Shown here: one piece after another, positions 3,862 through 8,950 of the stretch
Numbering within the stretch: the stretch's first letter is position 1
Layout: every line of letters begins with the position of its first letter
Assembly (NCBI GenBank): GCA_002686955.1
Contig: NYZA01000106.1
Coordinates: forward strand, 1 to 8,950
From: Gemmatimonadota bacterium
Lineage (GTDB): Bacteria; GCA-2686955
Length of the DNA stretch: 8,950 bases
Reading direction: 5' to 3'
Made by a program: the position numbers and the translations under genes
Notes under the pieces: model-generated
What the model saw: only the letters and a program-made list of their open reading frames with translations
Databases searched by the model: none
Told to the model about the DNA's origin: nothing

Positions 3862-6678
3862 ATGACCTCGAGATTTGGCAGTTTCCTGCTGGCTGTCGCC
3901 CTGGCGGCTGGCCTGGCGGCACCTCAGGCTCTCGCCGGTGTGGCCGGCAAAGTAGCCGGCAAGGTGATCGACCAGGATTCCGGCGCCGGCTTGGCGGCCG
4001 CGAATGTGGTGCTCGTCGGAACACTCTACGGTGCCAGCACCGACGACAACGGCAACTACTACATCCTCAACGTACCCGCGGGCTCCTACGACCTGCGAGT
4101 CGATTACATCGGTTTCAAGAGCTTTGTTCTTCGGAATGTGAAGGTATCTCCCGATCTCACCACTCGCGTGCCGCTCGCTCTCGAGGCGACCGCCCTCGAG
4201 CTTGGAACCGAGACCATCGTGATCGCCGAGCGCGAGCTCATTCAGCCCAGCATCACGAATTCCTATCGTGTGACCAGCGGCGAGGAAATCGAAGACGCCC
4301 CGATTCGCGGCTACCAGCAAGCGGTCGCGATCAGCGCGGGTGTCGTATCGGACGACGAAGGAGACATGCACTTCCGTGGCGGACGCGGAAACGAGATCGC
4401 TTTCTACGTGGACGGAGTGCTCCAAAACGACCTGCTATCGGGCAACAACAACACAGATGTCTCGTCGGGCGCGATCGAAGAGGTCTCCGTGCAGAACGGC
4501 GGATTCAACGCCGAGTACGGCTACGCGATGTCGGGCATCGTCAATGTCGTGACCAAAAGCGGTCGGCAGGATTGGACCGGACGCGTCGAGGCTGTGACCG
4601 ACGCCGCGGCCGGCGACTGGGCCAACACACTGAGCTTCGGCTACAACCTCGTGAATGCATCCGCCGGCGGCCCGCTCGGCACCGATAAGCTGACGCTCTT
4701 CGGGTCCGTGGAGTACGAGAACACCGATGACAAGAACCCCTCTCCGATAACCGTCTCCGACGGAGGTATTCTCGGCCACAATTCGCTCGAGAGTCTCAAC
4801 GGCACGGCGAAGCTCACCTACAAGCCCAGCGAGAGCTTCTCTCTGCAGGCGTCGTACCTGAGATCTCAGCGTGATCAACTCGACTACACCACCGTGAGCC
4901 GAACTCTCAATGAAGGAGATGCTTGGAAGTACAACCTCGATCATGCGCCGCGGATCGAGGACTACACCAACAACGTCGGCCTGAAGGCTACGCTCTTCTT
5001 TGGAGACGCTACCTTCGCGGAGGTTCGCGGATCGTTCTTCCAGACAGATTATCAAAGAGGCGACGGCTTGTTCTTCGACGACCTAGTCTTGTATGAAGGG
5101 TTTGGATCCGAGTTCGATAGTACTGGCCTTTTCTACAAGAGCAGCACTTCGTTCGACGACTATCTGCACCGCAATTCCCAAAAATACGAGGTGGGCGCGA
5201 GCATCGTACACCAGTTCACCGATATCTTCACGGCTGGATTCGATCACGAGATCAAGACCGGCGTCGAGTACCAACAGCACACCTTGCGAAGCTATCGGAA
5301 TGCGTCTCCATCAAAGGGGCAGGACGCGGACGGCTACAAGGATGTCGACGCGTACGGGTACGACAAGAATGGCAAGGAATACGATGGCAATGATGACTTC
5401 ACCGAATTGCTGTCCGCACCCAAAGAGCCGTTGCTCTTCGCCGCCTATCTTCAAGACAAGATGGAGTTCGAGGATCTAATCGTCAACGCGGGCATCCGTT
5501 TCGACTATTTGGATTCCAAGACCAATATCTTCAAGAATCTGTCCAATGAATTGCAGGTCGACAAGACACTCGACCTCGCCAGGGCGGGCGGCGACACTCT
5601 CCAATTGGACGAGGAAGATTTCGAGCCAGCAGCCGCGTCAACGCAGATTTCCCCCCGCGTAGGCGTAAGCTTCCCCGTCAGTGAGCGCACCAATTTCCAT
5701 CTGAACTACGGCCGCTTCTTCCAGCAGCCCAATCTCAACGATCTCTACTCTGGCTTGGCCTGGTACGATATCCTGCTCGTTCAGTCTGCCTTTGCGGCGC
5801 AGGTGGGCAATCCCAATTTGGAAGCGCAGCGCACAACTGCCTACGAAGTTGGGCTCAAACACGAAATCAGCGACGGAATGATGGTTGATGCCACGGCATT
5901 CTACCGAGACACTGAAGGACTGATCAACCTCGCCAGTCAGGACGGCAAGCCGTCCGGTTTCATCGCTCCATTCAACCTCGATGTGGGAACCAACAAGGGT
6001 GTCGATCTTGTCTTTGAAATGCTGCGCCGCAACAAGTTGAGCGCAAGAGCAAGCTACACACTCTCTTTTGCCCAAGGAACGGGTTCGAGTGATAACTCGA
6101 CATTCAACAATGTATGGCTAGATTTCGAGACGGCCAAGACAACAAAGGCGCTCGATTTCGATCAGCGACACACATTCAACGTCGCGCTCGATCTCCGGAA
6201 TCGCGATGGTGAGGGGCCGAGACTCCTCGACATGCATCCGCTAGAGAACGCCGGCTTGAACTTCATCATTCAAGGAGGCAGCGGTCTCGCCTATACGGCG
6301 ACCGATATCCACAATGCGATGGATTTGGGCTCAGTTCCGCGGTTCGAGCCTGTTGAGGGCATCAATCAATCGTATCGGCCATGGAACGCGAGAGTGGACA
6401 TGAAAGCGAACAGGGAGTTTTCGACAGCAGGCGCTAACGCGAATCTGTACGTCGAAGTGCTGAACTTGTTCAATCGCGCAAACGCAGTGGACATCTACAC
6501 TGCTACCGGAACAGCCACCGACGATGGATACCTCGGATCGGCGGCTGCCGAAGCCCTAGTCTCGACCTTGGAGATGGACCCGGATCTCTACCGTGCCCAA
6601 TACTCCGACCGGCTGTCCAACCCCTTCTTCTGGGATATTCCGCGTCTAGTCCGCGTGGGCCTGGTTCTCAGCTTCTAG
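3862..6678 (+). CDS. TonB-dependent outer-membrane receptor with N-terminal carboxypeptidase-regulatory-like domain
   Basis: This is a 938-residue outer-membrane protein, predicted to import or bind an unknown ligand using TonB energy. Residues 1-25 are a signal peptide ending in PQALA. Residues about 28-110 form a carboxypeptidase-regulatory-like beta sandwich (GKVIDQDSGAGLAAANVVLV, then TDDNGNYYILNVPAGSYDL). TETIVIAE (116-123) resembles a TonB box. The plug follows at about 130-235, with FRGGRGNEIAFYVDGV and the closing SGIVNVVTKSG. The rest is a roughly 22-strand barrel ending in RLVRVGLVLSF, a normal outer-membrane beta-signal with terminal Phe. The late LDFDQRHTFNVAL and LNLFNRANAVDIY motifs are common in this receptor family. 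A loop at about 488-514 is rich in Asp, Gly, Asn and Tyr. The layout is SusC/Oar-like, but no SusD follows, so a glycan role is not supported. The next gene begins 29 nt downstream and is probably co-transcribed. Confidence 0.9.
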   Translation: MTSRFGSFLLAVALAAGLAAPQALAGVAGKVAGKVIDQDSGAGLAAANVVLVGTLYGASTDDNGNYYILNVPAGSYDLRVDYIGFKSFVLRNVKVSPDLTTRVPLALEATALELGTETIVIAERELIQPSITNSYRVTSGEEIEDAPIRGYQQAVAISAGVVSDDEGDMHFRGGRGNEIAFYVDGVLQNDLLSGNNNTDVSSGAIEEVSVQNGGFNAEYGYAMSGIVNVVTKSGRQDWTGRVEAVTDAAAGDWANTLSFGYNLVNASAGGPLGTDKLTLFGSVEYENTDDKNPSPITVSDGGILGHNSLESLNGTAKLTYKPSESFSLQASYLRSQRDQLDYTTVSRTLNEGDAWKYNLDHAPRIEDYTNNVGLKATLFFGDATFAEVRGSFFQTDYQRGDGLFFDDLVLYEGFGSEFDSTGLFYKSSTSFDDYLHRNSQKYEVGASIVHQFTDIFTAGFDHEIKTGVEYQQHTLRSYRNASPSKGQDADGYKDVDAYGYDKNGKEYDGNDDFTELLSAPKEPLLFAAYLQDKMEFEDLIVNAGIRFDYLDSKTNIFKNLSNELQVDKTLDLARAGGDTLQLDEEDFEPAAASTQISPRVGVSFPVSERTNFHLNYGRFFQQPNLNDLYSGLAWYDILLVQSAFAAQVGNPNLEAQRTTAYEVGLKHEISDGMMVDATAFYRDTEGLINLASQDGKPSGFIAPFNLDVGTNKGVDLVFEMLRRNKLSARASYTLSFAQGTGSSDNSTFNNVWLDFETAKTTKALDFDQRHTFNVALDLRNRDGEGPRLLDMHPLENAGLNFIIQGGSGLAYTATDIHNAMDLGSVPRFEPVEGINQSYRPWNARVDMKANREFSTAGANANLYVEVLNLFNRANAVDIYTATGTATDDGYLGSAAAEALVSTLEMDPDLYRAQYSDRLSNPFFWDIPRLVRVGLVLSF

Positions 6679-6696
6679 ATGCAGAAATGCGGAATC

Positions 6697-6702
6697 GAGG
6701 AG
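6697..6702 (+). promoter_or_regulatory. Ribosome binding site of the exported protein
   Basis: GAGGAG lies 5 nt before the ATG at 6708 and 18 nt after the receptor stop codon. It favours 6708 over the second in-frame ATG at 6714. Confidence 0.65.
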
Positions 6703-6707
6703 TGACA

Positions 6708-8950
6708 ATGTCGATGAATCGAAACAAATGGTCGCTGACCGGAGCTGCCGCCACGGTCGCAGTGCTGGCAACGACAACGGCGGTTCTGGCGAGGCCAAGT
6801 GGTGCACCGAGCCTGAACAAGACGGCCTTTCGTGACCAACAAACGCTTGGTGTCAACAACTGGGGCCTCGAGATCACTAACTACGGATCGTTTGGCTATG
6901 ACATCGCCGGCTCGAATGCAGGCGGCGAGTTTCCACGAGGATCCGGTTATCACGTGCTGTTCGCTGGCGGTTTTCAATTCGGGACTCTGGTCGACGGCAC
7001 ACCGCAAGTAAGCCAAGTGGAGTTCGAGTCGGATTTTCAACCAGGCGCGATTATTAACGTCTCAACGATAGAAGCGGACTCGCTTCCCCCTCTCCCCGTC
7101 GGGGATCTCTTGGCCGATGATCCTGCGGGACCCGATCAGCGGGTTTTGATGGCGACACGCACGGGCGAGTTGCCCACCGACTGGCCGGATACAGTCGATG
7201 TTATCGGCGATGCGGCGACCTACGCCACATTCAACGATCTCGATGCCACACTGTCTTCCGACGCTGGGCAGGCACCGCTAGGGATAGAGGTTTCGCAGCA
7301 CTCATTTGCGTTCGCGAAGCAAGGTGCCCAGGGTGATATCGTCTATCTTCGGTTTTTTCTCTCCAACAAGTCAGATCAGAACTACACCGATTCCTACGCC
7401 GAAGTCTGGTTCGATCCAGACAACGGATCGGCCGGCAACGACCTGACCGGTTCCGATGTCGAGACCTCACTTGGCTACGTCTACAACGCTGATGAGGAGA
7501 GTCGAAACACCGCCATGGGTGCCGATTTCTTCCAAGGACCGATCGTATCTGACACCACCTCAACAGTGGTGAGGCGCGGCGGGGTCACCTTCAACAAGAC
7601 GGAGGATTACGAGTTCATCGAGGGCGATGAAGAGATCGAGGACCAGCGCGTGCTGGGAATGAGCGCCTTTTCGTTCTACATCAACGGCACCGATCCCGAC
7701 ACCGATGAAGAGCGATACAACCTGATGAGGGGGCTGACCCGCGAAGGCGTCACACGAACCAACGGCCCCTTCGACTACGCGGGCGATCCTGTCACCGGTG
7801 AGGGTGTCAACGACGCAGCCCCGAACGACAAGCGCATGGCTCTGATCACCGGGCCGTTCACGTTGGGCCCCGGAGAGACTCAGGAAGTCGTTGTCGCGAT
7901 CATTGCGGCAGAAGTAACTAGTTCCGAGGATCCACTGGTGGCTTTGACAGCACTTCGCGAGACCGACCGCGAAGCACAAATCGCCTATGACTTCGACTAC
8001 ATCCAACAAGCACCGCCGCCCCCGCCGGTTACCATCGCCTATGCGTATGACGGCGAGGCCCTGTTGACCTGGGACAGTTCCCCGGAGAACGCGGAGGACA
8101 CCTTTGGAGAAAAGCTGAGCCTCGGCGAGCTCCGCGAGGTGCAGGACACGACGCTGGTCATCACCGAGCTCGATAGCCTGGGCAACGTCATATCGTACGA
8201 AGAAGTGATTGGAACGACGACGATCGGATATGACAAATTCGATTTCCAAGGCTACCGAGTCTACCGGAGCGAAACCGGGGACACCGGAAGCTGGGAGCTC
8301 TTGGCGGAGTACGACGTGGTTGACGGCGTAACGGAAGTCGCGGCACGTGTGTTCAACAACACACTGCAAGAAGACGAAGTTTCGCAGCTCCACATCGGCA
8401 CCGATTCGGGACTTGCCTACTTCTTCAACGACATCGGCCTGCAAAACGGGAGGCCCTACTACTACTCCGTGACATCGTACGACTACCAGCCGATGACGAC
8501 ATTGGAACGGACCCTGGAGAGCCTCCAAACCGGGAACATGTTCCGAGTCGTTCCGAAGGAGCTCCCGGCCGGCTACGACTATGCCGGCGCTTCCGCGGAC
8601 GTCGACAGCCTGGTCGAGCATACCGGCACCTCGGATGGGTCTGTCACAGTCTCCGTCGTGGATCCTTCGAAGGTCACGGGCGACGACTACATGGTGACCT
8701 TCCGCGACTTCGAAAAGGTGACGCTCGAGGGCGACACGGTGACGGTGCCTGGTTGGGATCTGATCAACGAATCGACTGGAGACACGGTTCTCGCGATGCA
8801 AGAGAATCAGGCAGGCGACGCGGCCTATCAGGTCGCCGATGGTCTCCTCGTCAAGGTGATCGGCCCGCAACCCGGCTGGAAAGAGAACGTCAAAGGCAAC
8901 CCGATGATCGATGAGGTCATTGCGGTTGCTCCCGACGATGTTCCCTACAC
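6708..8950 (+). CDS. Large exported protein with split FnIII-like module, function unknown (C-terminus beyond window)
   Basis: The frame is open for 747 codons and runs off the right edge. Residues 1-28 are a signal peptide (basic start, then LTGAAATVAVLATTTAVLA). Residues about 35-430 form a region I recognise in style from exported proteins of FCB-type and related candidate phyla. Its signatures are NWGLEITNYGSFG, an aromatic GSGYHVLFAGGFQFG, EVWFDPDNG, LGYVYNADEESRNTAMGADF leading into FQGP, YNLMRGLTREG, and ITGPFTLGPGETQEVVVAII. A proline linker (PPPPP, 436-440) leads to an FnIII-like module at about 441-594: ALLTWDSSPE, FQGYRVYRSE (513-522) and PYYYSVTSYDY. About 35 extra residues lie between its first strands and GYRVYR. 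The remainder is beta-rich, with repeated acidic segments. The missing end might carry a sorting or anchoring domain. It follows the receptor by 29 nt, so a surface partner role is plausible. It is not SusD: the helical TPR body is absent. Confidence 0.85.
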   Translation, partial: MSMNRNKWSLTGAAATVAVLATTTAVLARPSGAPSLNKTAFRDQQTLGVNNWGLEITNYGSFGYDIAGSNAGGEFPRGSGYHVLFAGGFQFGTLVDGTPQVSQVEFESDFQPGAIINVSTIEADSLPPLPVGDLLADDPAGPDQRVLMATRTGELPTDWPDTVDVIGDAATYATFNDLDATLSSDAGQAPLGIEVSQHSFAFAKQGAQGDIVYLRFFLSNKSDQNYTDSYAEVWFDPDNGSAGNDLTGSDVETSLGYVYNADEESRNTAMGADFFQGPIVSDTTSTVVRRGGVTFNKTEDYEFIEGDEEIEDQRVLGMSAFSFYINGTDPDTDEERYNLMRGLTREGVTRTNGPFDYAGDPVTGEGVNDAAPNDKRMALITGPFTLGPGETQEVVVAIIAAEVTSSEDPLVALTALRETDREAQIAYDFDYIQQAPPPPPVTIAYAYDGEALLTWDSSPENAEDTFGEKLSLGELREVQDTTLVITELDSLGNVISYEEVIGTTTIGYDKFDFQGYRVYRSETGDTGSWELLAEYDVVDGVTEVAARVFNNTLQEDEVSQLHIGTDSGLAYFFNDIGLQNGRPYYYSVTSYDYQPMTTLERTLESLQTGNMFRVVPKELPAGYDYAGASADVDSLVEHTGTSDGSVTVSVVDPSKVTGDDYMVTFRDFEKVTLEGDTVTVPGWDLINESTGDTVLAMQENQAGDAAYQVADGLLVKVIGPQPGWKENVKGNPMIDEVIAVAPDDVPY

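Noticed and set aside
6668-7040. Short minus-strand frames at the receptor/exported-protein junction
   Set aside because: They lie opposite the exported protein's signal peptide and start region and have no coding support.
7560-8870. 436-codon open frame on the minus strand
   Set aside because: It lies wholly opposite the exported-protein gene, which has a signal peptide, ribosome site and recognisable motifs. Long antisense frames are expected opposite GC-rich genes, and its product shows no known pattern.
6708-8950. SusD-like surface lipoprotein downstream of the receptor
   Set aside because: The signal peptide lacks a lipobox cysteine, and the protein is beta-rich with an FnIII-like module, not the helical TPR fold of SusD.

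Overview
The window looks like chromosomal DNA from a GC-rich, Gram-negative (two-membrane) bacterium. It carries a TonB-dependent outer-membrane receptor with an N-terminal carboxypeptidase-regulatory-like domain. A large exported protein follows, of a type I associate with the FCB superphylum and neighbouring candidate phyla (Eisenbacteria, Krumholzibacteriota, Latescibacterota, KSB1-like lineages). The phylum is inferred from protein style alone; no rRNA or marker gene is present. I see no mobile element, tRNA, rRNA or CRISPR array.

Left half (1-2855, minus strand): a compact TRAP transporter operon read right to left. The order is TatT-like TPR lipoprotein, DctP-type periplasmic solute-binding protein, DctQ-type small membrane subunit, and the first 76 codons of the DctM-type large membrane subunit, which runs off the left edge. 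DctP-DctQ spacing is 16 nt and DctQ-DctM overlap by 4 nt (ATGA). Having TatT beside the binding protein marks this as the TatT/TatP-associated TRAP subtype known from Treponema, not a plain DctPQM set.

Middle (2856-3861): about 1 kb of non-coding divergent intergenic DNA. It holds a fair promoter candidate for the TRAP operon and a weaker one facing the receptor. It also holds a cluster of 39-nt direct repeats with a perfect 16-bp hairpin, and a GC-rich leader with nested inverted repeats just before the receptor gene.

Right half (3862-8950, plus strand): a complete 938-residue TonB-dependent receptor. After 29 nt and a strong ribosome binding site comes a long exported protein that stays open to the window edge (at least 747 codons). 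It has a conserved-looking N-terminal region and an FnIII-like module split by an insert.

Working model (inference): the receptor and exported protein form an outer-membrane/cell-surface pair. The divergent TRAP system moves a small, probably carboxylated or hydrophobic, ligand across the inner membrane, with TatT as a periplasmic partner. Whether both halves handle the same substrate cannot be told from sequence.
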